Part shown: positions 36,451 through 45,558 of the stretch, one piece after another | How the letters are laid out: the number at the start of each line of letters is the position of its first letter | Position numbering within the stretch: position 1 is the first letter of the stretch | NCBI RefSeq assembly: GCF_019683595.1 | Contig: NZ_JADGHZ010000002.1 | Location: forward strand, 1-64,000 | Source: Sphaerobacter sp. | GTDB taxonomy: Bacteria; Chloroflexota; Chloroflexia; Thermomicrobiales; Thermomicrobiaceae | Length of the DNA stretch: 64,000 bases | Reading direction: 5' to 3' | Position numbers and translations under genes: made by a program | Notes under the pieces: model-generated | Seen by the model: the letters and a program-made list of their open reading frames with translations, nothing else | Told to the model about the DNA's origin: nothing | Database searches by the model: none

Positions 36451-38031
36451 ATGACCGACGCGCTCGTAGACTGGCCCTATACCTCGGCGGCACTCCTGGC
36501 GGGTGCCGCCCTCTTTGCGACCCTGCTCTTCGCGCTCGCGCGGGTCGGCATCCCCGGCATCGACCGCATCTCCGGAAACACCGTGCAGCGATTAGCCAAG
36601 AACAGCGCCGCCCCGATTGTCGGGCAGCTCGCCAACCGCGCGGTGGACCTGGTCTTCGCGGCCTTCGTGCTCCGCCTCCTCGGTGCCACGGCCAATGGGC
36701 AGTACGCGGTCGCGGTCGTGGCGTGGCTGTACCTCAAGACGATCTCTGACTTCGGCCTCAGCGTTCTGGTCACGCGCGAAGCGGCGCGTGAACCCGATCG
36801 TGCCGGGCGCCTGCTTGGGGCCAGCACACTACTCCGTATCGTCGTGCTGGTCGCCTTGGTTCCCCCGGTTGCCACCTACACCGTCGGGGGCACGCACCTG
36901 TTCGACCTCTCGCGCGCGAGCGCCGTCGCCATCGGCCTGCTGACCCTCTCGCTCGTCCCCGGCAGTTACACCGAGGCGATCAACTCAATCTTCAACGCCC
37001 ATGAGCGAATGGAGCTGCCCGCCGCCCTCAATGTCGCCACAAACCTCTTCCGCTTCTGCCTCGGGCTGGCGGCCTTGGTAGCAGGCTTCGGTGTCGTCGG
37101 CCTTGCGCTCGTGGCGTTGGTGACGACCACCGTGTCCACGCTCGCCTACCACGTTGCGCTGCGACACCTCGGTGTGCGGCCTGAGTGGCGGCTCACCCGA
37201 ACCGAAGCGCGCTGGTTGATCACGCTCTCCTGGCCGCTCTTGTTGAACTCGCTCCTGGTAAACCTGTTCTTCCGGGCCGACGTGTTCATCATCCAGGCGA
37301 CCCGCGGCGACCACGCGCTCGGTGTCTATGACGCCGCCTACAAGTTCATCAACACGGTCCTCCTGGTTCCGACCTACTTCACCCTCGCCGTCTTCCCGAT
37401 CTTGTCGCGCTACGCCACGTCCGATCAGACGCGACTGATCGACAGCTACCGGCTCGCGATCAAGTTCATGCTGATCATCGCCTGGCCGATGACGCTCGGC
37501 ACGGTCGCGCTGGCGCCGCTCCTGATCGACATCCTCGGCGGCGCTGAGTTCCTCCCCGACTCCGCCAGCGCGCTGCGCGTCCTCATCTGGTTCCTGCCGT
37601 TAAGTTATGTCAATGGCGTAACCCAATACGTCCTGATCGCGGTGGACCGCCAGCGGTCGATCACCGGGGCCTTCGCCGCTGCGGTGGTGTTCAACCTGGG
37701 AGCCAACCTCCTGCTGGTGCCGCGGTACGGGATCTACGGGGCGGCGGCGGTGACCGTTGCTACCGAAGTCGTCATCTTCGGCACGCTCGGGGTCGCGGTG
37801 CGGCGTTACGTCGGGCGGCTCAACTGGTCCGACATTGCGTTCCGGCCGGCACTTGCCTCCGTTGCGATGGGTGCCGTGCTTCTCCTCACCTGGCGCCTCG
37901 GGGCGATCCCGGCAACCATCGCAGCCTGCGTCGCCTATGCGGGCGCGCTGGTCGTCTCCGGGGCAGTCGGACGACAGGAGGCGAACATCGTCCTCGCCCT
38001 CCTCGGACGAACCCGGACCGCTGCGTCGTGA
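36451..38031 (+). CDS. Wzx-type polysaccharide flippase (MOP superfamily)
   Basis: A 526-residue protein with about 14 helices, preceded by an extra N-terminal helix (TSAALLAGAALFATLLFAL). The core begins at LAKNSAAPIVGQLANRAVDLVFAAFVLRLLG and carries typical MOP features: GATANGQYAVAVVAW, SDFGLSVLVTREAAREP, FFRADVFIIQATRGDHALGVYDAAYKF and YGIYGAAAVTVATEV. It exports lipid-linked repeat units. ATG start 24 bp after the small membrane protein. Last gene of the first locus; the tRNA promoter lies 65 bp past its stop. Confidence 0.88.
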   Translation: MTDALVDWPYTSAALLAGAALFATLLFALARVGIPGIDRISGNTVQRLAKNSAAPIVGQLANRAVDLVFAAFVLRLLGATANGQYAVAVVAWLYLKTISDFGLSVLVTREAAREPDRAGRLLGASTLLRIVVLVALVPPVATYTVGGTHLFDLSRASAVAIGLLTLSLVPGSYTEAINSIFNAHERMELPAALNVATNLFRFCLGLAALVAGFGVVGLALVALVTTTVSTLAYHVALRHLGVRPEWRLTRTEARWLITLSWPLLLNSLLVNLFFRADVFIIQATRGDHALGVYDAAYKFINTVLLVPTYFTLAVFPILSRYATSDQTRLIDSYRLAIKFMLIIAWPMTLGTVALAPLLIDILGGAEFLPDSASALRVLIWFLPLSYVNGVTQYVLIAVDRQRSITGAFAAAVVFNLGANLLLVPRYGIYGAAAVTVATEVVIFGTLGVAVRRYVGRLNWSDIAFRPALASVAMGAVLLLTWRLGAIPATIAACVAYAGALVVSGAVGRQEANIVLALLGRTRTAAS

Positions 38032-38096
38032 GCGTCCGCAACGTACGTACTGGGTCGTGCTGGTCCCGCGTTCCCGCGCCAGGACGGCGATTTCTC

Positions 38097-38126
38097 TTGA
38101 CACCCCCGGGAGAGCCGTGGTACCAT
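38097..38126 (+). promoter_or_regulatory. Promoter of the first tRNA-Asp gene
   Basis: A perfect -35 TTGACA (38097-38102), 18 bp, and TACCAT (38121-38126), 16 bp before the tRNA 5' end. This is the strongest -35 match seen in the window. Confidence 0.65.
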
Positions 38127-38142
38127 TCCCGCCGGTTGGCTT

Positions 38143-38219
38143 GGAGGCGTGGTGTAGTGGCCTAACATGCAGCCCTGTCAAGGCTGAGATCGCGGGTTCG
38201 AATCCCGTCGCTTCCGCCA
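38143..38219 (+). tRNA. tRNA-Asp(GTC), CCA encoded
   Basis: A 74-nt body plus encoded CCA. It folds as a full cloverleaf: acceptor GGAGGCG/CGCTTCC, D-stem GTGT/ACAT, anticodon stem CAGCC/GGCTG with loop CTGTCAA (anticodon GTC), T-stem GCGGG/CCCGT with TTCGAAT. Discriminator is G73, an aspartate identity element. Confidence 0.95.
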
Positions 38220-38232
38220 GACAGCATCTCGC

Positions 38233-38262
38233 ACGGCGACCCACGCGGGTCGCTGTGTTGTT
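38233..38262 (+). terminator. Terminator after the first tRNA-Asp
   Basis: ACGGCGACCC, loop ACGC, GGGTCGCTGT form a 10-bp stem (one G-U), followed by GTTGTTT. It lies 14 bp after the tRNA CCA. Confidence 0.65.
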
Positions 38263-38391
38263 TGCCGCGACGTGTGGTCGAGCCAGGCGCTCGGACCAGA
38301 GGCGGCACCGTCGGCTCGCTCTGTGGCGCTCCATGCCCGACAGGCGCGGGCACGACGGGGAAAAACATGGTAGAGTATGGGCCAACGGCGT

Positions 38392-38465
38392 GGGGGCGTG
38401 GTGTAGTGGCCTAACATGCAGCCCTGTCAAGGCTGAGATCGCGGGTTCGAATCCCGTCGCTCCCG
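38392..38465 (+). tRNA. tRNA-Asp(GTC), second copy, CCA not encoded
   Basis: Identical to the first tRNA-Asp over 67 nt, differing only by a compensatory change in the acceptor stem (A3-U70 becomes G3-C70, giving GGGGGCG/CGCTCCC). The anticodon loop CTGTCAA and G73 are unchanged. The genomic 3' end reads CCG, so CCA must be added by the nucleotidyltransferase. It is 172 bp from the first copy, with a terminator between, so it is likely transcribed separately; no clear promoter was found. Confidence 0.94.
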
Positions 38466-38479
38466 CCGCAAGAACCCAG

Positions 38480-38515
38480 AGACGGCGACCCGGATGGGTC
38501 GCCGTCTTGTTGTCT
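38480..38515 (+). terminator. Terminator after the second tRNA-Asp
   Basis: AGACGGCGACCC, loop GGAT, GGGTCGCCGTCT form a perfect 12-bp stem, followed by TGTTGTCT. The stem core GGCGACCC is the same as in the terminator after the first copy. Confidence 0.75.
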
Positions 38516-38669
38516 GGAAGCAGCCGGAACCGCCTGCCGTCCCTCGCGTGCCGCCGAACGAGGCCGCAATGGCCTGTCCGATCACGGGCGGTCTCGGACT
38601 GTGCGGCCCTGCCCTCGGCGCGTGCGGTGAACGAGCCGTGCGGCGGGTGGACCCTACGCGGCCCCTTGC

Positions 38670-39149
38670 CTATCGGCCCTCGTAGGCGCGCTGAAGCTCG
38701 GCGATGTCGAGCTTCGACATCTTGAGCATCGTCGACATCACGCGGTTCGCCCGCTCGCGGTCCTTATCCTGGAGGTACTCGTTCAGGATCGACGGGACGA
38801 CCTGCCAGGACACCCCGAACTTGTCCTTCAACCAGCCACAAGGACCCGGCTCGCCGCCATCCGCGGTTAGCTTCTCCCAGTAGTAGTCGACCTCTTCCTG
38901 CGATGCACAGTCGATAATGAACGAAACAGCCTCGTTGAACGTGAACTCCGGCCCGCCGTTGAGCGCCAGGAACTCCTGGCCGTTGATCCTGAACAAGATT
39001 GTCACGACGGAACCCGGCTCGCCCGGCCCCACCTCGGTGTACCGGGTGACCTCGAGCACCTCGGAGTTGGGAAACACCGACACGTAGAAGTTCGTGGCTT
39101 CCTCTGCCTGACCGTTGAACCACAGGCACGGGGTGATTGACTGCGCCAT
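38670..39149 (-). CDS. PhnB/VOC-family protein (3-demethylubiquinone methyltransferase-like fold)
   Basis: A 159-residue vicinal-oxygen-chelate fold protein of the PhnB-like type. ATG 39149 starts the conserved QSITPCLWFNGQAEEATNFYVSVFPNSEV; VTILFRINGQEFLALNGGPEFTFNEAVSF and the CGWLKDKFGVSWQVVPSIL block follow, all standard for this family. The 143 residues added by the track are non-coding in character. The family's true function is unknown despite its old name. Monocistronic, pointing back toward the tRNA terminator. Confidence 0.88.
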   Translation of the reverse strand: MAQSITPCLWFNGQAEEATNFYVSVFPNSEVLEVTRYTEVGPGEPGSVVTILFRINGQEFLALNGGPEFTFNEAVSFIIDCASQEEVDYYWEKLTADGGEPGPCGWLKDKFGVSWQVVPSILNEYLQDKDRERANRVMSTMLKMSKLDIAELQRAYEGR

Positions 39150-40185
39150 GCTCCGCTCCGAATCGCTAGGCTCCGGCAGTACCGTCGCCACTGAAGTTAG
39201 CGGTCTCATTAGATAGTCGATCGGCCTCGGACGAAATCGACACCGTGGGTGCCGTGGCATCGTGTTGCTGGCCACCGCACACGACCCCGCGGATTCACTG
39301 AGCGGCGCACCACTCCACTTCGTGGCGTGTTTCCGTTGAGTAGCCGGCTCGGCAAGGGGGATGACGGCCCGCCGCCTCTCCGGCAAGAGATCGCGCCCTC
39401 TTCTGCGGGGGCCATTGACGGAGGCGGTGGCTGAGACTCCGTTCAGCATTCGTGGCACACCGAGTGCTCGCAACACTCCCCCATCGTGCTGGTGGTACTC
39501 CCGGTGACCGCGGGCGCTATCGCCGCACCCGTCTTGACGGGACGAATGCGCCGAGCGTGCGCCAACCGGCGTGCACATCTGATCCGGCGCCCCGGGGTTT
39601 TCGGTGGCAAGCCCCGGCGGCTGGGACCGGGCGTCGGCACAAGTCTAAACCCATATGTGACAGGAGCGGCGCCACGGTGACCGCCCGCGCACCAAGGTCG
39701 CTGACGGGAGCGCTGCTACCGGCCGTCAGGAGTGCGCACAGCCCCGAACCTACGATCCGAGGCGATGTTCGCCTTCATCCGGCCGGAGAGGCCGGCGAGC
39801 TCGGGGATCGAGGTTAACACGAGGCATCTGACGACTAGACGCCAAACGACGCCACTAGCCCGGAAGCGCGACCACGCCGACATGCTCCACCCACCGGTCG
39901 GCCTCGCTCGTCCACCAGGCGACTCGGGACAGTGTGCTATTGCGTCGAATCCGCACCCTCTGGGCGCTCCTCACCCCCTGTATGGACGCGGCAGCGTCTG
40001 CGTTCTTGACAGTGTTCCAAGAATGTTAGGTTGTTGGCTGTGTCGGGTAAGCCAGAGTTCATCCGTCCCAACTAGGCTCACTGGGTAGTAGACGGTCAGC
40101 ACTCACAGCACCGGCACCCCCGGTGTACAGGTGCTCAGAACCGTTGTTCCCTCTCGACCCATGCAAGAGCCGAAGGGGAGGACCA
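39150..40185. other. About 1 kb without a recognisable gene
   Basis: Several overlapping ORFs of 60-140 codons exist on both strands, but none has a ribosome binding site, motifs or plausible composition. The stretch separates the tRNA/VOC genes from the second polysaccharide locus. Near 40003-40023 TTCTTG and CAAGAA form a small inverted repeat overlapping a TTGACA hexamer, with no good -10 after it; the second locus must be transcribed from somewhere near here. Rearranged or decayed sequence is likely. Confidence 0.5.
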
Positions 40186-40893
40186 GTGTCCAACAGGGCC
40201 ATGAACACGCAAGCCGGTCGACCGCGAACCGTCATCGTGCTCGGGAAGGGTACGCTGGCGATTCGGATCGCCGACTGGTTCTATCGGAGTCCCGACTACC
40301 ACCTGACACAGGTCGTCCCGGTGATTCCCGAGCCGACCTGGACCGACTCGTTGACCGAGTGGGCGCGCGAGCACGGCGTGCCCGTCGTGGCCTCAGGCCA
40401 CTACCGCGACATCGAGGGGGTTCACGACGAGTCCTGGCGCGTCGACCTGGCGATGTCCGTCTTCTACGGGCACATCATCCGCCCGTGGTTCATCGCCAAG
40501 TGCGAGCGGATTTGGAATCTCCACAACGGCCCGCTCCCGCGGTACCGGGGAGTGTCGCCCATCAACTGGGCTTTGAAGAACGGCGAACGGAAGCACGGCG
40601 TGACCATCCACGAGATCACGTCGGGAATCGACGACGGGCCGATCATTGCTCAGGTGGAGTACTCAATTTATCCCGAGTTTGACGAAGTCCAAGACGTCTA
40701 CCTCCGTGCACTGGAGTACGGCTGGACGCTCTTCCAGCAGACGATGCCGCTCGCCGACCGCATCACCCCGCGGCCGCAGGACGAATCGCTCGCCACGTAT
40801 TACAGCCGCGAGCACGACGCGCTGCTCGGGGATCGCCGCGATTTTACACGGGCTGCATCCCGGCGGCAGTTGGCTGCCAGCGACCGCCACTAG
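40186..40893 (+). CDS. Formyltransferase-family protein (sugar N-formyltransferase-like)
   Basis: A 235-residue protein with the catalytic core of 10-formyl-THF-dependent formyltransferases: IWNLHNGPLPRYRGVSPINWAL (Asn111, His113) and EITSGIDDGPIIAQ (Asp150). GTG 40186 is preferred, with GGGGAGG four bases upstream. It lacks the C-terminal tRNA-binding domain of Fmt and a canonical Fmt exists at 7875, so the substrate is more likely an amino sugar nucleotide or another amine, as in VioF/WbkC-type enzymes. First gene of the second locus, 59 bp before the ATP-grasp gene. Confidence 0.83.
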   Translation: MSNRAMNTQAGRPRTVIVLGKGTLAIRIADWFYRSPDYHLTQVVPVIPEPTWTDSLTEWAREHGVPVVASGHYRDIEGVHDESWRVDLAMSVFYGHIIRPWFIAKCERIWNLHNGPLPRYRGVSPINWALKNGERKHGVTIHEITSGIDDGPIIAQVEYSIYPEFDEVQDVYLRALEYGWTLFQQTMPLADRITPRPQDESLATYYSREHDALLGDRRDFTRAASRRQLAASDRH

Positions 40894-40952
40894 CGCAGGT
40901 GGCTTGGCAGACGTCTCGGACGCGACGAACAGGTTGGAAGGGCGAGCAGGGA

Positions 40953-42248
40953 GTGACCGAGCGCACCAGGTTGGACCAAACAGCAGCGGAACGGGGCGTT
41001 GCGAGCACCGTCGAACGACAGGCGGCGGATAATCCAGCGTACACCGAGCCACGCCGGAACCGATCTGCTGGACGACCGAACACCGAGACGGTCGGTGCCG
41101 TCGTGGTCGGCGGCAACTTCCCCGGGCTCGGCATTGTCCGGAGCCTCGGGCGTCGAGGCATCCCGGTGTGCGTCATCGACGACGAAATCTCCGTCAGCCG
41201 GGTCTCCCGGTACACCACGCACCACGTCCGCGTCCCCGACCTCCTCGACGAGCAGCGTGCGGTCGAGACGGTGCTCGACGTCGGACGGCGACTTGGGCTG
41301 GACGGCTGGATCCTCTACCCGACGCGCGACGAGAACGTCGCCGCGTTCGCACGCTACCGCGACCAGCTCAGCGCCCAGTACCGCGTGCCGAGCCCGGGCT
41401 GGGAAAGTGTGCAGTGGATCTGGGACAAGCGCCGGACCTACGAGATGGCCGGCCAGCTCGGCATCCCGGCACCGCGCACCTGGTGCCCTCGGGACGTTGC
41501 GGAGCTCGATGAGCTGAACGTCGAGCTGCCGGTCGCGATCAAGCCGGCCATCAAGGAGCACTTCATCTACGCGACGAAGGCTAAAGCCTGGCGCGCGGAC
41601 ACGCGCGAGGAGCTGCGCGAGAAGTTCCAGCAGGCCGCGGCGCTGGTCGGGCCCGGCGAAGCGATGGTGCAGGAACTCATACCGGGAGACGGGCGCCACC
41701 AATTCGCCTACTGTGCCTTCTACAAGGATGGACAGGCGATCGGCAGTATGGTCGCCCAGCGCCGGCGCCAGCACCCGCCGGAGTTCGGCCGGGCAAGCAC
41801 CCTGGCCGAGACGGTCGATATCCCACTCCTCGAGGAGTTGTCCGAACGCTTTCTACGCCACGTCAACTTCTACGGGCTCGTGGAGATGGAGTATAAGCTC
41901 GACCCGCGCGACGGGCAGTACAAGCTCCTCGACATCAACGCACGCGCCTGGGGCTACCACACCCTGGGGCAACGGGCAGGCGTCGACTTCCCGTACCTCC
42001 TGTACGCCGATCAGGTTGGACTCCCGGTCGAGCCCTGCCGGGCCCAACCGGGGATCCGATGGATCCGGCTGGTGACCGACTTGCCGACCGGTGCCGTCGA
42101 GATCAAGGACGGGACGCTCTCCTTGCGCTCGTATCTGCGCTCGCTGCGCGGCATCCACATCGAGTCGGTCTTCGCACGCGAGGATCCCCTTCCCGGGATC
42201 TTCGAACTCGCGTTGATCCCGTACGAAGCCATCAAGCGGGGGTTCTAG
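40953..42248 (+). CDS. ATP-grasp ligase
   Basis: A 431-residue ATP-grasp protein from GTG 40953 (upstream GGAAGGG). The preATP domain starts at VGAVVVGGNFPGLGIVRSLGRRGIPVCVID; the ATP-grasp fold follows with DKRRTYEMAGQLGIPAPRTW, LPVAIKPAIKEHF, AMVQELIPGDGRHQFAYCAF and the Mg-binding VEMEYKLDPRDGQYKLLDINARAWG. Enzymes of this kind ligate a carboxylate to an amine through an acyl-phosphate. A D-aspartate-ligase or carbamoyl-phosphate-synthase-like relative is closest by layout, but the substrate is not evident. It lies between the formyltransferase and a PSD-like decarboxylase, 3 bp before the latter. Confidence 0.85.
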   Translation: MTERTRLDQTAAERGVASTVERQAADNPAYTEPRRNRSAGRPNTETVGAVVVGGNFPGLGIVRSLGRRGIPVCVIDDEISVSRVSRYTTHHVRVPDLLDEQRAVETVLDVGRRLGLDGWILYPTRDENVAAFARYRDQLSAQYRVPSPGWESVQWIWDKRRTYEMAGQLGIPAPRTWCPRDVAELDELNVELPVAIKPAIKEHFIYATKAKAWRADTREELREKFQQAAALVGPGEAMVQELIPGDGRHQFAYCAFYKDGQAIGSMVAQRRRQHPPEFGRASTLAETVDIPLLEELSERFLRHVNFYGLVEMEYKLDPRDGQYKLLDINARAWGYHTLGQRAGVDFPYLLYADQVGLPVEPCRAQPGIRWIRLVTDLPTGAVEIKDGTLSLRSYLRSLRGIHIESVFAREDPLPGIFELALIPYEAIKRGF

Positions 42249-42251
42249 AAC

Positions 42252-43115
42252 ATGATCTACCACCTCGTGGCCGGAGGCCTCGCTGCCCTCGGCACCGCGC
42301 TCGCATTGGCCTGGAAGTGGCAGCTCGGCATGCGCCGCACCGCGGCGGCCGTCACCGTACTGGCGACCGTGTCGGCCGCCCTCGTGACCGCGCTGGGCAA
42401 TGTCCTCGCGCTCAATGGACGCGTTCGCACCGTGCTCACCACGGCGTCGACGCTCACCGGGGCCTTCTCCGTGCTCGCCTACCGTTTCTACCGCGACCCG
42501 GAGCGCGTGGCCCCCAACCGCGACGATGTCATTGTGAGCCCGGCCGACGGAACGGTCCTCTACATCCACCGGTCGTCGAACGGCGAACTGCCGATCGCCA
42601 CCAAACAGGGCCGGAGCTACACCCTGCGAGAACTGACAGGAACCCCGCTCCAGATGCAACACGCCATCGTCATCGGCATCGGCATGAGCTTCCTGGACGT
42701 GCACGTGAACCGCGCGCCGATCGCGGGCCGCATCGTGTCGCTGCAACGCTTCCCCGGTCTCTTCGGCTCGCTGCGGGATCCGCACATGATCTTCGCCAAC
42801 GAGCGCGTCACGACGGTCATCGAGAACGGCAACCTCCAGATTGCCGTCGTGCAAATCGCGTCGCGTCTGGTTCGCCAGATCGCCTCGTTCGTCAGAGAGG
42901 GCCAGGACGTCGCCTTGGGACAGCGCATCGGTGTGATCCGGCTCGGCTCGCAGGTCGACCTGGTGCTGCCGGCGGTCGAGGGGCTGCGCGTGAACGTCCG
43001 GCCAGGCGACCACGTCACCGCTGGGGAGTCGATCCTCTGCACCCTCGACAGGAGGGGACTTCAAACGGTCGACGTCTCGCGCAGCGTGGAATTGGAGGAA
43101 TCCCGTGTCGAGTAA
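42252..43115 (+). CDS. Phosphatidylserine decarboxylase-family pyruvoyl enzyme
   Basis: A 287-residue membrane-associated PSD. Two or three hydrophobic segments lie in the first 80 residues, then RFYRDPERVAP, IVSPADGTVLYIH, FLDVHVNRAPIAGRI and NERVTTVIENG. The self-cleavage site is GVIRLGSQVDLVLP: cleavage before Ser233 would make the pyruvoyl group, as in the short PSD/archaetidylserine decarboxylases. The known reaction is phosphatidylserine to phosphatidylethanolamine. No phosphatidylserine synthase is adjacent; the gene is wedged between an ATP-grasp ligase and four FemAB-like genes, so a different or dedicated serine-containing substrate is possible. Its last 11 bp overlap the next gene. 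Confidence 0.88.
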   Translation: MIYHLVAGGLAALGTALALAWKWQLGMRRTAAAVTVLATVSAALVTALGNVLALNGRVRTVLTTASTLTGAFSVLAYRFYRDPERVAPNRDDVIVSPADGTVLYIHRSSNGELPIATKQGRSYTLRELTGTPLQMQHAIVIGIGMSFLDVHVNRAPIAGRIVSLQRFPGLFGSLRDPHMIFANERVTTVIENGNLQIAVVQIASRLVRQIASFVREGQDVALGQRIGVIRLGSQVDLVLPAVEGLRVNVRPGDHVTAGESILCTLDRRGLQTVDVSRSVELEESRVE

Positions 43116-44289
43116 CCACCCTGCGTGGGATGATGTCGCGATAGCCAGCGCGGAGGGGCAGTACGGGTCCGCCGCGCAAGGGATGAAAGCGGACAACGAT
43201 CCGGCAACACGGCTCCGCGTCGTGGAGATCGACGCCGAGACGGACCGGCGGTGGGCGGAATTCGTGACTGCCCATCCCGAAGGCCATCTGTATCATCACC
43301 CGGCCTGGTCACAAGTGATCGCAGAGACGTATGGCTACCGACCGGCTCATCTCGCCTGCGAAGACGCAGCCGGGAACCTGCACGGCGTCTTGCCGCTGTT
43401 CTCGCAGCGAGGGCTGCTCAGCGGACGGCGCCTGGTTTCCCTGCCGCACACTCCAGTGTGTGGTCCGTTGACAACCAGCCGCGCAGCGACGGCCGCCCTC
43501 CTCCGCGCCGCGGTGGAACGTGCCGGAGCCGACGGACACCAGGGGCTCCTGATCAAGGCGGACGCGCCGGACCTGAGCACCGACATCCCCGGGCTGGTGC
43601 CGGTCCAGTGGGATCCAACCTACATCGTGGACCTGCCCAGTCCGCCGCAGCCACCCGCCTTCAGTTCGGCTCGGCATCGCGAGCGGATCAAACGGGCGGT
43701 CAAGAAGGCGCTCAAGAATGGGGTGGTCACGCGGGAGGTGCAAACGCGCGACGAGCTGCGCGACTGGTATCACCTGTACCTCACGACCATGCGTCGCCTC
43801 GGCGTGCCTCCGCGGTCGTTCCGCTTCTTCACCGTGGCCTGGGAGCGGCTCAGACCACTGGGGCTGATGTCGGTCCTCCTGGCCGAGCTCCCCACGTCGA
43901 ACGGTACGCAGATGCTCGGTGGATGCGTCTACTTTGCCTGTGCTCGGACAACGTTGTTCGCCTTCACCGGCTATCGTCAGGACGCACTCTCCCTGCGGCC
44001 GAACGATCTGATCCAATGGACGGCCATCCACACCGCCTGGGAGCGAGGACACCATCGGTTCGACCTGGGCGAAGTGGAACCAGGAGACGACGGTTTGGCG
44101 CGCTACAAGTTGAAGTGGGGCGCGGAGCCGCGGCCTCTCTACCGCTACTTCTACCCCGCTCCCAAGGACGTCGTCATGGACGTCGTCGCGTCCCGAGGGC
44201 GAGTACGGGCTGCCGCGCAAGCTACGTGGCGGATCCTGCCCCTCGCGGTCACACAGCAGCTCGGAGAGTGGATCTACCAATACCTGTGA
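43105..44289 (+). CDS. FemAB/GNAT-type acyltransferase, paralogue 1 of 4
   Basis: A 394-residue double-GNAT protein of the FemAB/BioF2-like class. The first GNAT half has HPEGHLYHHPAWSQVIAETYG and LACEDAAGNLHGVLPLF; the second has ARHRERIKRAVKKALKNG, WYHLYLTTMRRLGVPP and HHRFDLGEVEPGDDGLARYKLKWG. FemAB enzymes transfer amino acids from aminoacyl-tRNA to peptidoglycan precursors, and the wider family includes acyltransferases for exopolysaccharides. The signature order is shared with the next three genes. GTG start inside the PSD gene. Specificity cannot be derived from sequence. It is the most diverged of the four and has a longer N-terminal tail. Confidence 0.83.
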   Translation: MSSNHPAWDDVAIASAEGQYGSAAQGMKADNDPATRLRVVEIDAETDRRWAEFVTAHPEGHLYHHPAWSQVIAETYGYRPAHLACEDAAGNLHGVLPLFSQRGLLSGRRLVSLPHTPVCGPLTTSRAATAALLRAAVERAGADGHQGLLIKADAPDLSTDIPGLVPVQWDPTYIVDLPSPPQPPAFSSARHRERIKRAVKKALKNGVVTREVQTRDELRDWYHLYLTTMRRLGVPPRSFRFFTVAWERLRPLGLMSVLLAELPTSNGTQMLGGCVYFACARTTLFAFTGYRQDALSLRPNDLIQWTAIHTAWERGHHRFDLGEVEPGDDGLARYKLKWGAEPRPLYRYFYPAPKDVVMDVVASRGRVRAAAQATWRILPLAVTQQLGEWIYQYL

Positions 44290-44419
44290 GTCAGGGGGTT
44301 GTCTGCGGTCCAGGGGACCGCGTTACCCGCGTGGACCCCGCTCCGGTCAAACGGGCGCGCTCATTCCATTGGGCGAGGCCGCTGCAACGTCGCCCCGGGG
44401 TTGGGGAAGGAGATTGTGG

Positions 44420-45529
44420 ATGCAACCGGTCATTGAGCACAGCCCTGTCAGGGCACGATCGCTTCGGGTGAGGCTCGTCGATCCGACCACCGATCCCCGG
44501 TGGGCCGAGTTCGTGACGTCCCACCCGGACGGGCTGGCATTCCACCATCCTGCGTGGCTTGCCACGCTGGCCGACACCTTCGGCTTCGCACCCTTTCACC
44601 TCGCCTGCGAGGACGAGCGCGGCACGGTGCACGGAGTGCTGCCGCTCGTGTACCGACGCGGACTGCTCCGCGGCCGTCAACTGTGGTCGTTGCCGTACAC
44701 ACCCCTCGCCGGCCCCCTGGCCCGGAGCCGGGCGGCCTTAGGGGCCTTGGTGCATGCCGCGGTGGACCTGGCCGAGCAGGCCGCCGGGCAGCGCCTACAG
44801 CTTCATTCCGACCTGCCGGATCTGACCGTCCGCGATGTGTCGTTCCTGCGCGTCGACTGGTATCCGAACTACGTCATCGACCTGTCAGATCGGTCGGAGG
44901 CCCCTCGATTTTCCAAGTCCCGGCGCCGGGGAATCGCCAAGGCGGTCCGCGCCGGGGTCCAGGTGCGCGACGCCGATCGTGTCAGCGACGTCCACGCGTG
45001 GTACGACCTCTACGTCCGGACGCTCCGCCGCCTGGGCCACCCGCCTCTCCCGCTCACACTCTTCGAGGCGGCCTGGACCCACATGCGGTCGCAGGGGTTG
45101 CTCCGCCTGCTCCTGGCGGAGCGGGTTGCGGGTGGACGCACGGAGCTCCTTGCCGGCGCCGTCGTGCTCCATGGGACCACCACGGTGACCGATCAGTACA
45201 CCGCCGACCGCCTGGACGCCCGCCAGTACCACCCGAGCGATATGATCCTCGGCCAGGCGATTTACCAAGCATGGGAGGCCGGTTATCGACGCTACGACCT
45301 GGGCAGTGTTGCTCCCGACCAGACTGGCCTCCGACAGTTCAAGGAGGTATGGGGCGCCCGCCCACGCCCGCTCTATCGCTACTTCTACCCGCCCTCCGAC
45401 TGGGGCACCCGCCTGTCTAGGCCGCGCTCACGCACTCAGGGACAGGCCGGGCTTGCCGCTGCATGCTGGCGACGAGTGCCGCTCGCGGCGACGAGGCCCC
45501 TCGGTCGCTGGATCCATCAGTACCTGTAG
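44420..45529 (+). CDS. FemAB/GNAT-type acyltransferase, paralogue 2 of 4
   Basis: A 369-residue paralogue of the preceding protein. ATG 44420 with AAGGAG seven bases upstream. Shared blocks: SHPDGLAFHHPAWLATLADTFG, LACEDERGTVHGVLPLVYRRG, a central KSRRRGIAKAVRAGVQ basic segment, WYDLYVRTLRRLGHPP and YRRYDLGSVAPDQTGLRQFKEVWG. The final tail (WRRVPLAATRPLGRWIHQYL) is amphipathic and common to paralogues 1-3. It lies 130 bp after paralogue 1; no promoter is obvious in the gap. Cytosolic, probably associated with the membrane face. Confidence 0.83.
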   Translation: MQPVIEHSPVRARSLRVRLVDPTTDPRWAEFVTSHPDGLAFHHPAWLATLADTFGFAPFHLACEDERGTVHGVLPLVYRRGLLRGRQLWSLPYTPLAGPLARSRAALGALVHAAVDLAEQAAGQRLQLHSDLPDLTVRDVSFLRVDWYPNYVIDLSDRSEAPRFSKSRRRGIAKAVRAGVQVRDADRVSDVHAWYDLYVRTLRRLGHPPLPLTLFEAAWTHMRSQGLLRLLLAERVAGGRTELLAGAVVLHGTTTVTDQYTADRLDARQYHPSDMILGQAIYQAWEAGYRRYDLGSVAPDQTGLRQFKEVWGARPRPLYRYFYPPSDWGTRLSRPRSRTQGQAGLAAACWRRVPLAATRPLGRWIHQYL

Positions 45530-45558
45530 TGTGCGAGAGTGGTGAAGGGCTGGACATC

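Noticed and set aside
39150-39578. N-terminal extension of the PhnB-like ORF
   Set aside because: Conserved family sequence starts at ATG 39149; the upstream 143 codons have chance-ORF composition.
39443-39640. 65-codon minus ORF ending in a Cys-rich GECCEHSVCHEC
   Set aside because: It looks like a metal site, but there is no ribosome binding site, no neighbours to support it, and the same DNA is open in several frames.
40003-40034. Promoter for the second locus at TTGACA 40006
   Set aside because: The -35 is perfect and overlapped by a TTCTTG/CAAGAA inverted repeat, but no acceptable -10 lies 16-18 bp downstream; mentioned only as context.
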